Source: Schwartzia sp. (in: firmicutes)
GTDB taxonomy: Bacteria; Bacillota; Negativicutes; Selenomonadales; Selenomonadaceae
Reading direction: 5' to 3'
Length of the DNA stretch: 42,235 bases
Assembly: GCA_017458745.1 (NCBI GenBank)
Contig: JAFTAB010000082.1
Span: 1-42,235, forward strand
Below are positions 22,670 to 31,516 of the stretch, one piece after another. The first letter of the stretch is position 1, and each line of letters begins with the position of its first letter. The position numbers and the translations under genes are program-made. Under the pieces are notes generated by a model that saw only the letters and a program-made list of their open reading frames with translations, ran no database searches and was not told the origin of the DNA.

Positions 22670-23075
22670 CGGCTTAGATGATTTCGAGCGTAAACTTGCC
22701 GAGATAGAAAAGCAAATTCCTAATGCTCGAAGCACTTTCCTGAAGCAGGAGGCTGAGATTTTGCTTGGCTCCGTGCGTGACAAGTCGCCAGTCGCGAAGG
22801 TTGACGGTGGCACGTTGCGCGGAAGCTGGAAAAGGACACAGCCGAATGGAGGCATTATTGAAGTCTACAACAACGCAAGGCGTGGCAAAGAATATTACGC
22901 GCTTGACGTTGAGTATGGCCACAGGCAGAAGGTTGGGCAATTCGTGCCGGCAATAGGTAAGAGGCTCAAAAAACCGTTCGTGCCGGGACAGCATTTCCTG
23001 CGTGACGCTGTGTCGGAGGTAGAGCCTAATTTTTTAAATGACGCGGGTGACATCTTGGAGGGGTTGTTGAAATGA
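22653..23075 (+). CDS. Tail completion protein (HK97 gp10-like)
   Basis: A 140-aa product from ATG 22653, with GGAGGCTGGGAACG upstream. MGLRINGLDDFERKLAEIEK, then SPVAKVDGGTLRGSWKR, YALDVEYGHRQ and FVPGQHFLRDAVSE are the hallmarks of the HK97-gp10/XkdI-like family. These proteins join the head and the tail. It overlaps the preceding gene by 17 nt and the next by 4. Confidence 0.92.
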   Translation: MGLRINGLDDFERKLAEIEKQIPNARSTFLKQEAEILLGSVRDKSPVAKVDGGTLRGSWKRTQPNGGIIEVYNNARRGKEYYALDVEYGHRQKVGQFVPAIGKRLKKPFVPGQHFLRDAVSEVEPNFLNDAGDILEGLLK

Positions 23076-23539
23076 TAACTTCAAAAGAGCTGCGGGAGGG
23101 AATCACGGCAATCCTCAAAGAGAATTTTCCAGATTATAAAATCTACTTTACTAACAACGGTAACGCTAACGAGAATTATTTTTACGTCGAGATGACGTTC
23201 AAGAAAAAGACAGTCGACAGGGTATATTACGACAGGGTGATAGGCGTGGAGCTTGTCCTTGTCCTGATGCCCGACGCAAGGGGGAGAGTCAGCAGGTCGG
23301 CAATGCAGAATGCGGCTGATATGCTCGACGGAGCAATTCTCCCATGCGTCTATGTCGGTGACAGAGCTATAACGGTTCTTGAGACTAGGAGCAGGATTGT
23401 TGATGAGACACTCCACTACTTTTTTGACCTAGATTTCACAGACTTCATGCCGGAAAAAGAAATGGATATAGGCGAGGAGCTTGATTTTCGCCTTTCATTT
23501 TTCGGTTCATCAAAGGATTATTTAACAGAGGGGGAATAA
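23072..23539 (+). CDS. Tail terminator protein (DUF6838-like)
   Basis: A 155-aa product: ITSKELREGITAILKENFPD, then NYFYVEMTFKKKTVDRVYYD and a C-terminal LDFRLSFFGSSKDY. Length and place, between the gp10-like gene and the sheath, match XkdJ/YqbJ-like tail terminators of myoviruses. It would cap the growing tail tube. Confidence 0.8.
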   Translation: MITSKELREGITAILKENFPDYKIYFTNNGNANENYFYVEMTFKKKTVDRVYYDRVIGVELVLVLMPDARGRVSRSAMQNAADMLDGAILPCVYVGDRAITVLETRSRIVDETLHYFFDLDFTDFMPEKEMDIGEELDFRLSFFGSSKDYLTEGE

Positions 23540-23542
23540 CAA

Positions 23543-24757
23543 ATGGCTAACGAGGCTCAGGTTTTCGGTCTCCCTGAGGTCATAATCAATTTCCGAACAA
23601 AAAGCACTACGGCGATTGCCAGGAGCGCGCGCGGAATTGTTGTGATGATACTCAAAAACGAGACTACGAACACCAGCAAATTTTATCGAATCAATGACAG
23701 CACGGATATACCCGACACGGGCATCACGGATAAAAATGTGACTCTTATAAAGAAATGCCTCAAAGGTATACCGCTCCGCATACTTTTATATACATTGCCA
23801 AAGGATGACGTGGAAATTCCAACGCCAGCAGAGGGCGAGGAGCCGGAGACGCTTCTTAATCAGGCTGATATTTTGCGTCAGCTCCATGACGTGAAATGGA
23901 ATTATATTTGCAATCCTACGGGCAACACTACAGACCAGCACGACCTCGCGGACTGGGTGAAACAGGAGCGCACATTGAAGCGCAAGACGTTCAAGGCTGT
24001 CGTGGCTAACTACGACGCTGACCATGAGGGTGTCATAAATTTCACTACCGGCAACTTACGTGAAGCGAATCCTGCGTATCATGATGCTTTGCTGGCGGCC
24101 GACGGAAAAGTTGAAAATGTGCCAAATACTATTCCGGAGTATCTGACATATACTGCTGCTGAGTATACGGCGCGTATCGCTGGCGTGCTCGCAGGGCTTG
24201 CGCTTGACCGCTCTGCCACATACTACGAGCTTGAGGAAGTAGTGGACTGCGACAAGTATGATGATATTGACAGTCACATCAACAATGGCGAGCTTTGTCT
24301 TATTGACGAGTTTGACGGAAACGGCGTGAAGATTGCCCGCGCCTGCAATTCGCTCCATACGTTCACAACTGACAAAGGGCAGGATTTCCGCTTCATCAAG
24401 ATTATTGAGGCTGTTGACATGATAACGGATGACATTCGAGACACGTTCAAGAATGATTATGTCGGCAAGGTAATCAATGACTATAATCATAAGATGCTTT
24501 TCATTGCGGCGATAGGCGTGTATTTCCGTGGGCTAAAAGGAAACGTGCTTGACGCGAGCGACACTGTGAAGAATTACGTCGATATTGACGAGGAAGCGCA
24601 GAAGGATTACATCAAGCTGCACAACAGCGATGATGACCCATCGGAAATGACCGTACAGGAAATCCGTGAGTACAACACGGGGACGCATGTCTACTTGCAG
24701 GGGCGCGTGACACCTGTGAACGCAATGGAAGATTTGCAAATCAACCTCGTAATGTAA
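23543..24757 (+). CDS. Tail sheath protein
   Basis: A 404-aa product from ATG 23543. It begins with GLPEVIINFRTKSTTAIARS and GIVVMIL, contains a large insertion-like middle domain, and ends in YLQGRVTPVNAMEDLQINLV. This ending is conserved in phage contractile sheath subunits such as XkdK. It makes the outer contractile cylinder and so marks the phage as a myovirus. The tube gene follows. Confidence 0.95.
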   Translation: MANEAQVFGLPEVIINFRTKSTTAIARSARGIVVMILKNETTNTSKFYRINDSTDIPDTGITDKNVTLIKKCLKGIPLRILLYTLPKDDVEIPTPAEGEEPETLLNQADILRQLHDVKWNYICNPTGNTTDQHDLADWVKQERTLKRKTFKAVVANYDADHEGVINFTTGNLREANPAYHDALLAADGKVENVPNTIPEYLTYTAAEYTARIAGVLAGLALDRSATYYELEEVVDCDKYDDIDSHINNGELCLIDEFDGNGVKIARACNSLHTFTTDKGQDFRFIKIIEAVDMITDDIRDTFKNDYVGKVINDYNHKMLFIAAIGVYFRGLKGNVLDASDTVKNYVDIDEEAQKDYIKLHNSDDDPSEMTVQEIREYNTGTHVYLQGRVTPVNAMEDLQINLVM

Positions 24758-24771
24758 GGGAGTGAATAGAA

Positions 24772-25230
24772 ATGGCAAGAGCAACAGAAGATGTGAAATA
24801 TCGCGGTCGCAGACGTTGGAACGGCTCTCATGGAAAACTGTGGTGGGACGGCCTGCTCCTTTTTGAGATTGCTTCATTCGAGGCGACTGTCACGGCTGAC
24901 CGCGAGGATGTGTATATTGGCAACTCGAAGGATTCAAAGGTCGTATCGCTGACAGGCGAAGGCTCTTTCACGATACGCTCGGTCATCAACAGAAATATCA
25001 ACAGGTATCTTGAGGAGTGGAAAGCGGGACATGACCCACGCGCCACGCTGGTTGGATTGTTAGATGACCCTGACATGGTTGACGGGCAGAAGGAGCGCTG
25101 CTCTATTGATAATGTTTGGTTCAACGAGCTGACTTTGATGAAATTTTCAAAGGCCGAGGTCGTTGAGAAAGAGTTCCCATTTGGATTCACGCCTGAGGAT
25201 GCGTCCTTCATCGAGTCTGTAGGGGACTAA
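24772..25230 (+). CDS. Tail tube protein (XkdM-like)
   Basis: A 152-aa product from ATG 24772, with GGGAGTGAAT upstream. GSHGKLWWDGLLLFEIASFE, DSKVVSLTGEGSFTIRSVIN and FTPEDASFIESVGD match phage tail tube proteins of the XkdM group. It polymerises inside the sheath around the tape measure protein. Confidence 0.95.
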   Translation: MARATEDVKYRGRRRWNGSHGKLWWDGLLLFEIASFEATVTADREDVYIGNSKDSKVVSLTGEGSFTIRSVINRNINRYLEEWKAGHDPRATLVGLLDDPDMVDGQKERCSIDNVWFNELTLMKFSKAEVVEKEFPFGFTPEDASFIESVGD

Positions 25231-25298
25231 AAAATGAGAAAATGGATAATACGCCTCGGCTGAATTGGTCGGGGCTATATTTATAAGGAGCTGATAAA

Positions 25299-25658
25299 AT
25301 GGCTGTTTCAATAGAGGAGCTTATCGCGCAAAAAGAAATGATAGCCGCGCGAGGAAAGCAGGAATATGACCTTGAGACCAGTGTGGGGACTGTCACGGTC
25401 AAGTTGCCGACGCGCCTGATGGTGCTGGAGGCATTGAAGCTGGAAGACTCGGATTCGTACCTTTTGGTGAATTGCATCAAGTCGCCTAAGCTCAATGACA
25501 GGAAGCTCATGGAGGCTTTCGGGTGCATGGAGCCTACTGACGTGCCTGACAAGATTTTCCAGCCAGGCGAAATAGGTCAGATATCGAGAAAGATAATGGA
25601 GCTTACTGGCTACAGGCGAGATATTCATGCGGAGGTACATGAGACGGCAAAAAACTGA
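25299..25658 (+). CDS. Tail assembly chaperone, short form (XkdN-like)
   Basis: A 119-aa product from ATG 25299, after AAGGAGCTGATAAA. SIEELIAQKEMIAARGKQEY and VTVKLPTRLMVLEALKLED fit XkdN-like chaperones, which coat the tape measure protein during tail assembly. Its stop lies one codon after a slippery heptamer, so a longer fusion product is made by frameshifting (see the extended entry). The 68 nt before it hold no gene. Confidence 0.92.
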   Translation: MAVSIEELIAQKEMIAARGKQEYDLETSVGTVTVKLPTRLMVLEALKLEDSDSYLLVNCIKSPKLNDRKLMEAFGCMEPTDVPDKIFQPGEIGQISRKIMELTGYRRDIHAEVHETAKN

Positions 25659-25843
25659 TTGGGGAGAATTGGGAGGCTCGCACAGCGGCCTTCTATGTTC
25701 TCCGAGGTTACCCGCTCAGTTATTTTTTCAGCTTGAGCGAGGCTGAGAAAACATTTCTTTATTCCGCGATGGAGCTCTATGAGGAGAGGCACGCTAAGGA
25801 GCTTCAGTTAATTGCAACCGGCAAAGTAGGAAGGAGGCTATAA
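25299..25843 (+). CDS. Tail assembly chaperone, -1 frameshift extension product
   Basis: Translation reads 25299-25655, slips back one base on A AAA AAC (25649-25655), then continues from 25655 to a stop at 25841-25843. The product is 181 aa. The added 62 residues (LIGENWEARTAAFYVLRGYP, ending in ATGKVGRRL) have no start codon of their own near the junction. A chaperone pair made by -1 frameshift just before the tape measure gene is conserved in tailed phages (lambda G/GT). All three parts, slippery site, open -1 frame and position, are present. Confidence 0.88.
25649..25655 (+). promoter_or_regulatory. Programmed -1 ribosomal frameshift site
   Basis: The heptamer A AAA AAC is in the correct frame (gcA AAA AAC) and the zero-frame stop TGA follows immediately. 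No strong downstream stem was identified by eye. Confidence 0.85.
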
Positions 25844-25848
25844 GGCAG

Positions 25849-28800
25849 ATGAGCGATTATAAGCTGTCCGCTGTCCTTGAATTGAAGGACGGGCTTAGCG
25901 TAAAAGTAAAAAAAGCTAAGAAAAATCTTAGCGAGGTAAAGTCTGCCGCTGCTGACGCGTCGGGAGCAATTGAAAAGACTGAGGGGGCATTCTCGAAGGC
26001 TGGCTCCGCTGCATCAGAGATGGCTGGAAAAGCGAGGATGGCTAAAGTAGCTCTTGGCGGAGTGAGAGGGACATACTCGCCTATTATCAGGCTGAAAGAT
26101 GAGGCAACGTCTCGCATCGAGGGGATAAAGTCCAAGCTCAATTCCATAAAGGGCAAGACCTATACCGCGATGGTCAATGTCAAGCAAAATCTCGGCGGTG
26201 CATTTGGGGCACTTGGCAAGCTGGGAGGTACGGCATCCGGCGTATTCAATGGAATGCTGATGAACACCGGGATGCAGATGGCTGGCGCGGCTGGGATTGG
26301 GCTCGGAATATATGACACGATAAACACATACAAAGATTTTTCTGCCCAAATGAGCGCGGTCGGGGCTATATCGGGCGCGACCAGCGAAGAGATGGAGAAA
26401 CTCACGGACAAAGCTATGGAGATGGGGGCAAAGACACAATTCTCTGCCTCTGAATCAGGAAAAGCCTTTGAATACATGGCTATGGCCGGCTGGAAAACAG
26501 AGGAAATGATGGGCGGCATTGAGGGCATAATGAACCTTGCCGCCGCATCCGGCGAGGATTTAGGCAGGGTATCTGATATAGTCACCGATGCTCTCACTGC
26601 TTTTGGATTAAAGGCGAAAGATGCAGGGCATTTTTCTGATGTTTTGGCGCAGGCGTCATCTAATTCTAACACTAGCGTCGGTCTTATGGGGATGACCTTC
26701 CAATATGTTGCGCCTATAGCGGGAGCGTTGAAGTACAGCATCGAGGATGTCGCACTTGCTGTTGGAATGATGGCAAACGCTGGTATAAAAGGCGAGAAAG
26801 CAGGAACGGCTTTACGTTCGACGCTTTCAAGGCTAGTCAAACCCACGGATGAAACTTTCATGGCCTTGCAGAATCTAGGCCTCAATGCTGACGAGTTCAT
26901 GAAAAATGAAGACGGGAGCATGAAGCCTTTCCGTCAAACCATGAAGGAATTGCGCGGTGCTTTTAGCGGGCTTACTGACGCGGAAAAAGCACAGTACGCG
27001 GCGAGCATTGCAGGGCAAGAGGCAATGAGCGGGTTCCTTGCCATCATTAATGCAAGCGATGAGGATTTTGAAAAGCTGGCAAAGCAAATAGATAATTCAA
27101 AAGACGCTGCAAAGAGAATGTCTGAGACGCGCATGGATAATCTAGCCGGGGATTTAAAAATTCTTGGGAGCACTTGGGAATCCGTGCAATTAACCCTTAT
27201 GAAAGGGGAAGGAGCTAATTTCCTTCGAGATTTTGTTCAAAAGGGAACCAGCTATCTTGAAAAGTTTAATAAATCCTTGAAAGACGGATTTCAGGTCACC
27301 GACATCTTGAATGTTGTCAAGGATGTTGTCGGGGATTTAACAGGCAAATTCCTGAAGCTGGACGGTGTTGGCTCAATTCTTGCCGGTGGCACGCTTGCAT
27401 TCGGACTATCCAAAATAGTCGGTTTAGTATCGAGCGTTGGTGGCGGATTAAAAGGCATCTTTGACAAAGCGAGTGGCTTTAAGGGTATAGGCAATGTTTT
27501 AGTCGGCGCGGAAAGCGTGCTCGGTGACGCAGATATTTCAAAAATGAACGTCAAGGCGGGCACAGTTATAGTTAATGGACAGGTCGGAGCTGGGGGAGGC
27601 TTGCCCGGAGGAGGTATGCCTGGAGGGAAAGCACCAGCAGGCGGAATGTCTTACGCGAAAATGCTTGGCTACGGTGCGCTCGCTCTTGATTTAGCGCACA
27701 CAGCTTATTCGGCATACTCGAAGATGCAAGAAAACAGCACGCGCAATGAGGAAGTCGATTGGTACGAGCACATGGTCAATAACGACCGTGAATACCTGAG
27801 AGCGCATCGCGACGATTTTTCGGAAGAGGAATATGCGCAGCACATCGAGGATTTCGACAGGCGAGAGGAGACGCTTGAGCAATATAAGAAGGATGTTGAA
27901 GCGCAGAATCAAGCGGCAAGCGACAGGGCGATAGCTGACGCGATAGGCGCGAGCGCAGGGGTTGTCGCAACATTTTTTGGTGGTCCTTTCGCCGGCATAT
28001 TAGCAAACGAATTAACAAAGGCTGTAGTTAATTCTAAGCTGGATGAGGCGCAGGACAGGGAACAGCTTGCCAAAGATAATGGAATAAGCATCACTGGAAA
28101 TGGGACGGAAGCAAGTCCGATAGTTATCGAAACAGAGGATTTGCTTGAAAATGGCGGCGACATCTTTGATATTGACGAGATGTATGCAAAGGATATAACG
28201 GACTATCTCGACTTTGGGACTGAGGCGGCTCGTGAGGCATACGCTGAGAGGGAAAGAAGTCATGCGCAGGCATTGGAAAAGATTGCGGCGGATGAGGCAT
28301 CAGCGCAAGCGGAATTAAAAACGAGCTGGCTTAATATGCCTTTGTTTGCACAATCCTCTATGTATGACCCGATAGCAAGCGGGGCAGAGCAGTGCGGGCA
28401 GGATATAAAGCAGGGCTTTGATTCTGAATCTGAGGAAATAAAAGGAGCATGGAGTGGGCTTGCATCATGGTTCAGCGACAATGTTTTTGGTCCAATCGGG
28501 GCAGGAATATCCCAGCTTTCAAGTGGGGCATCAAGCCTCATAAGCGAAGCGTCAAGCAGATATTTCGGCGGCAGGGTTGACCATAACGCTAGTGGCACGA
28601 GCTTTTTCAGTGGCGGCTTGACAGAGATAAACGAGCATGGAGGAGAGATAATTGACCTTCCAACTGGTTCTCGCATTTATCCATATGCCACGACGCTTGA
28701 CATGCTTCAGCATGAGATGCAGCAGATGGGAGAATTTAATCCCTCAATGCTATCGTTTGATGTTCCGAATGTCAGCATAGAATCAGCGTCACAGCAGAGC

Positions 28801-28929
28801 GGCTCACCGCAAATCACTATCACTGGCAATACATTCCAAGTGAGAGAGGAAGCCGACATCGACAAGATAGCGTACAAGATTCAACAACTTATAACAGAGG
28901 CACAGGATAATCATAACTATGTGGCATAG
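25849..28929 (+). CDS. Tail tape measure protein
   Basis: A 1026-aa product, starting 5 nt after the frameshift product. The N-terminal part has alternating coiled coil and Ala/Gly-rich segments. Residues ~160-430 match the TP901-type tape-measure core (YKDFSAQMSAVGAISGATSE, MAMAGWKTEEMMGGI, GMTFQYVAPIAGAL). A hydrophobic Gly-rich region follows, and EINEHGGEIIDLPTGSRIYP near the end is a common C-terminal motif. It sets tail length and should give roughly 150 nm if the usual 0.15 nm per residue holds. No peptidoglycan-cleaving domain is evident. Confidence 0.96.
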   Translation: MSDYKLSAVLELKDGLSVKVKKAKKNLSEVKSAAADASGAIEKTEGAFSKAGSAASEMAGKARMAKVALGGVRGTYSPIIRLKDEATSRIEGIKSKLNSIKGKTYTAMVNVKQNLGGAFGALGKLGGTASGVFNGMLMNTGMQMAGAAGIGLGIYDTINTYKDFSAQMSAVGAISGATSEEMEKLTDKAMEMGAKTQFSASESGKAFEYMAMAGWKTEEMMGGIEGIMNLAAASGEDLGRVSDIVTDALTAFGLKAKDAGHFSDVLAQASSNSNTSVGLMGMTFQYVAPIAGALKYSIEDVALAVGMMANAGIKGEKAGTALRSTLSRLVKPTDETFMALQNLGLNADEFMKNEDGSMKPFRQTMKELRGAFSGLTDAEKAQYAASIAGQEAMSGFLAIINASDEDFEKLAKQIDNSKDAAKRMSETRMDNLAGDLKILGSTWESVQLTLMKGEGANFLRDFVQKGTSYLEKFNKSLKDGFQVTDILNVVKDVVGDLTGKFLKLDGVGSILAGGTLAFGLSKIVGLVSSVGGGLKGIFDKASGFKGIGNVLVGAESVLGDADISKMNVKAGTVIVNGQVGAGGGLPGGGMPGGKAPAGGMSYAKMLGYGALALDLAHTAYSAYSKMQENSTRNEEVDWYEHMVNNDREYLRAHRDDFSEEEYAQHIEDFDRREETLEQYKKDVEAQNQAASDRAIADAIGASAGVVATFFGGPFAGILANELTKAVVNSKLDEAQDREQLAKDNGISITGNGTEASPIVIETEDLLENGGDIFDIDEMYAKDITDYLDFGTEAAREAYAERERSHAQALEKIAADEASAQAELKTSWLNMPLFAQSSMYDPIASGAEQCGQDIKQGFDSESEEIKGAWSGLASWFSDNVFGPIGAGISQLSSGASSLISEASSRYFGGRVDHNASGTSFFSGGLTEINEHGGEIIDLPTGSRIYPYATTLDMLQHEMQQMGEFNPSMLSFDVPNVSIESASQQSGSPQITITGNTFQVREEADIDKIAYKIQQLITEAQDNHNYVA

Positions 28930-28940
28930 GGGGAAATGAA

Positions 28941-29654
28941 ATGAGCTTATTAAATCTTTGGAGTCAAGTGAATAACATAGGCTCATACCTCCTAGGCGGG
29001 GCAGGGGCGAAACGAGTCTATACGCTGACCTGCGATGGCGACAAGGTTGTCCTGCCTGTAACGCCGTGGAAATATAAGATGACGACGAGTCAAAATAATA
29101 AGCTGGTCGACATCATTGAATACGGCGAGGCGCAGCTCTTCGGAAATCCAAAGCTTGACAGGCTGTCGTTCTCATGCTTTTTCCCCCATCCCGACCATGA
29201 TTATTCTTTTGTTGTCGGGGATATAAAAGAGCCAACTGAGCTGGTCGAGAAAATTAAAAAATGGAAAGAGAGCAAGGAGCCTGTCAGAGTCAACATTTCT
29301 GATTCGCCAGTAAATCAGATGATGGCTATAAAGGAATTTAGTTACCGCGAGCAGGAATTTACGCGCGACATCTACTATGAAATTGAACTTATATCGTGGA
29401 AAGATTTGAACACGCCTCCTGCGAATAATGACAAGAAGCTTGACGAGCAAACGGGACTCAAGGAGCGCAGCGTGGAGAAAACACCGCCAAAAGTCAGCGC
29501 GGTGCAAAGGTGCAGCGACATAATGGACGCGAGCCGAAAGGCATACGGTCAATATAAATATTGGCGCGGAATGGCAAGCAGCAACGGCATGAAAACTTTG
29601 GCCGTTAAAAATTTGCGCGATTTAGTGGTGAAGAAGAAGGGGACATTGTCATGA
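28941..29654 (+). CDS. XkdP/YqbP-like tail protein lacking LysM
   Basis: A 237-aa product. VYTLTCDGDKVVLPVTPWKY, then GEAQLFGNPKLDRLSFSCFF and YYEIELISWKDL match the conserved N-terminal half of XkdP-like proteins. Family members usually end in a LysM peptidoglycan-binding domain. Here that place holds a basic helical tail (ASRKAYGQYKYWRGM, ending KKKGTLS), so cell-wall binding may be lost or replaced. The hub gene overlaps its stop. Confidence 0.85.
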   Translation: MSLLNLWSQVNNIGSYLLGGAGAKRVYTLTCDGDKVVLPVTPWKYKMTTSQNNKLVDIIEYGEAQLFGNPKLDRLSFSCFFPHPDHDYSFVVGDIKEPTELVEKIKKWKESKEPVRVNISDSPVNQMMAIKEFSYREQEFTRDIYYEIELISWKDLNTPPANNDKKLDEQTGLKERSVEKTPPKVSAVQRCSDIMDASRKAYGQYKYWRGMASSNGMKTLAVKNLRDLVVKKKGTLS

Positions 29655-30676
29655 AGCTGGAAATCGTCTCTACTAAAACCGTTAATGTCACGCATCTAGT
29701 TCAGGGGACTATCACTTGGGCTGGCTCACGAATCCAAGTAGCGAGAACGATTTCATTTACGCTCGTGCAGGATGATCGTGATTCCCATGTGCCCGTCATA
29801 GATATTGACAACGGCTACTCGGTCAGGTTCTACGATGACGATGGCAAGCTGGTTTTTGAGGGGAATATTTACAATATTGAAAAAGACCGAAGCAAGTCAA
29901 TGGTCAAAGTTAAGGCGATGGATCATCTTCATATACTCGGGGTATCTAAAACAACGCGAAAGTTTACTGAAATGACGCCCGAGGATATAACAAGGCAAAT
30001 ATGCGGGGAGATGGGTGTCAGCACAGGTGACATTTCAGAGACGGGCACACCGGTATCTTTTATCGCGAACAGGAAGACCGGCTATCAGATAATTATGACG
30101 GCATACAATGAGGCGGCGAAAATCCTAAACAAGGACAAGGCCGACGATGATAAAACCCGAAAGCTATATCACTTAATGATGGACGGCGCGAAATTATGCG
30201 TCATTGAAAAGGGCACTCTCATAAAGGATGAGGCGACAGGGAAAGACTGGACTGCTGATGCCAGGAGCAACATGACGGAGAGCGTCTACAAGGAAAGCAT
30301 TGAAAAGCTGATAGATCAAGTGCTTGTCGTCGATGAAGAGGGAAATCAGGTAGACATCATAAGCGACGACGAGAAAATAAAAAAGTATTCGATGTTTCAA
30401 GATGTCTACAAGCAAGATCCCAACAAGGACACGCAGACGGAGGTTAAAAGCCTTTTTACTAAGCCGGAGCGAAGCGGTCATATAACAGTGCTAGGCGATT
30501 ATCGTGTGAAATCCTCATACTCGATAATAGTCCAAGACACTTTTTTCAAGGGGCAGTTTTGGGTCAAGTCAGATACGCATACCATAGAAGACGGCAAGCA
30601 CCTCATGAAGCTGGAGCTTGAATTTGAGAATCTGATGAATGAGGAAAAGGCGGAAAAAGAAAAGGAAAATGAATGA
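29651..30676 (+). CDS. Baseplate hub protein (XkdQ/YqbQ, gpD-like)
   Basis: A 341-aa product. QGTITWAGSRIQVARTISFT, DNGYSVRFYDDDGKLVFEGN and HLHILGVSKTTRKFTEMTPE open it as in XkdQ. A middle domain with an acidic segment follows, then VKSDTHTIEDGKHLMKLELE near the end. It is the tail hub between the tube and the puncturing spike. The extra charged region around residues 155-240 is longer than expected from memory and may be an insertion. Confidence 0.9.
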   Translation: MKLEIVSTKTVNVTHLVQGTITWAGSRIQVARTISFTLVQDDRDSHVPVIDIDNGYSVRFYDDDGKLVFEGNIYNIEKDRSKSMVKVKAMDHLHILGVSKTTRKFTEMTPEDITRQICGEMGVSTGDISETGTPVSFIANRKTGYQIIMTAYNEAAKILNKDKADDDKTRKLYHLMMDGAKLCVIEKGTLIKDEATGKDWTADARSNMTESVYKESIEKLIDQVLVVDEEGNQVDIISDDEKIKKYSMFQDVYKQDPNKDTQTEVKSLFTKPERSGHITVLGDYRVKSSYSIIVQDTFFKGQFWVKSDTHTIEDGKHLMKLELEFENLMNEEKAEKEKENE

Positions 30677-30689
30677 GGGGTGATTTCCC

Positions 30690-31085
30690 GTGCCTGAGCA
30701 AATCCCTAGCGCAGAAAATTCCATACAGAAGATAGTGGACATGCAGCACAAGATAGCGGAGGAGCATGTGCCTGAGCTCCCCAGCGTGGGGAAGGTGCTC
30801 GTCCCGCCGCCTGACATACAAGTGGCATGGAACAACATAGTTCTGACAAAAGAGCAGATTTACATTAATGAGTATTGGCTCCCCGGACATACGAGAACGC
30901 ACAAGGGGCACATCGTGAGCGAGACACAGCCCGCAGGGCATCATGTTCATACCCACGCCATAGACAACGACTACACGGACACGGAGACAAAGACCGACAC
31001 ATTGAAGGTCGGCGATTTGGTGTCTGTATATCCGCAGTGCGGGGGTCAGCTTTTTCTCATTGAAAGCAGGGTGATTAAGCTATGA
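30690..31085 (+). CDS. DUF2577 (XkdR-like) baseplate protein
   Basis: A 131-aa product from GTG 30690, with GAGGGGTGATTTCCC upstream. MPEQIPSAENSIQKIVDMQH, an extended beta region (GKVLVPPPDIQVAWNNIVL), a His-rich HHVHTHAI and KVGDLVSVYPQCGGQLFLIE match DUF2577. The family sits under the hub in the PBSX-type baseplate and forms a small spike-associated OB domain. The His-rich part could bind metal, as in spike tips. Confidence 0.88.
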   Translation: MPEQIPSAENSIQKIVDMQHKIAEEHVPELPSVGKVLVPPPDIQVAWNNIVLTKEQIYINEYWLPGHTRTHKGHIVSETQPAGHHVHTHAIDNDYTDTETKTDTLKVGDLVSVYPQCGGQLFLIESRVIKL

Positions 31086-31516
31086 GCGCGGAATTTCCAT
31101 TCATAGGGTCAACTGCAATCATCGAGGACGATGATGACCGTCTGCCTAGATTTGCGGAATACTCTTGGGACTTTGAAAAGGATTGCTTTCTCTATGATGA
31201 GCATGGAAGGCACGTAGTGCTTTATGAAAATGAAGCAATGAAGGTATGGGTTTACAAGGCACTTCAAACGGAGCGATTCGCGTATCTTGCCTATTCGTGG
31301 CGGTACGGCATACAGCTAAAGCCATTCATAGGCAAAGTGATGTCGGTGCAGGACAGAAAAAATGAATTAAAGCGTGTCATCATAGAGTGTCTCATGGTAA
31401 ATCCATATATCAAGAGCATCGACAAAGTGGAATTTGAATCAAAGGACAAGGGGAATATTCTTAATACCACTATCACGCTGACTACCATATACGGGGAGAT
31501 GAGCATATATGTCTAG
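31082..31516 (+). CDS. DUF2634 (XkdS-like) baseplate protein, gp25/lysozyme-like fold
   Basis: A 144-aa product. YSWDFEKDCFLYDEHGRHVV, then ENEAMKVWVYKALQTERFAY and RYGIQLKPFIGK match DUF2634. These proteins belong to the gp25-like baseplate wedge group that attaches the sheath. It overlaps its neighbours by 4 and 8 nt, as usual in this operon. Confidence 0.9.
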   Translation: MSAEFPFIGSTAIIEDDDDRLPRFAEYSWDFEKDCFLYDEHGRHVVLYENEAMKVWVYKALQTERFAYLAYSWRYGIQLKPFIGKVMSVQDRKNELKRVIIECLMVNPYIKSIDKVEFESKDKGNILNTTITLTTIYGEMSIYV

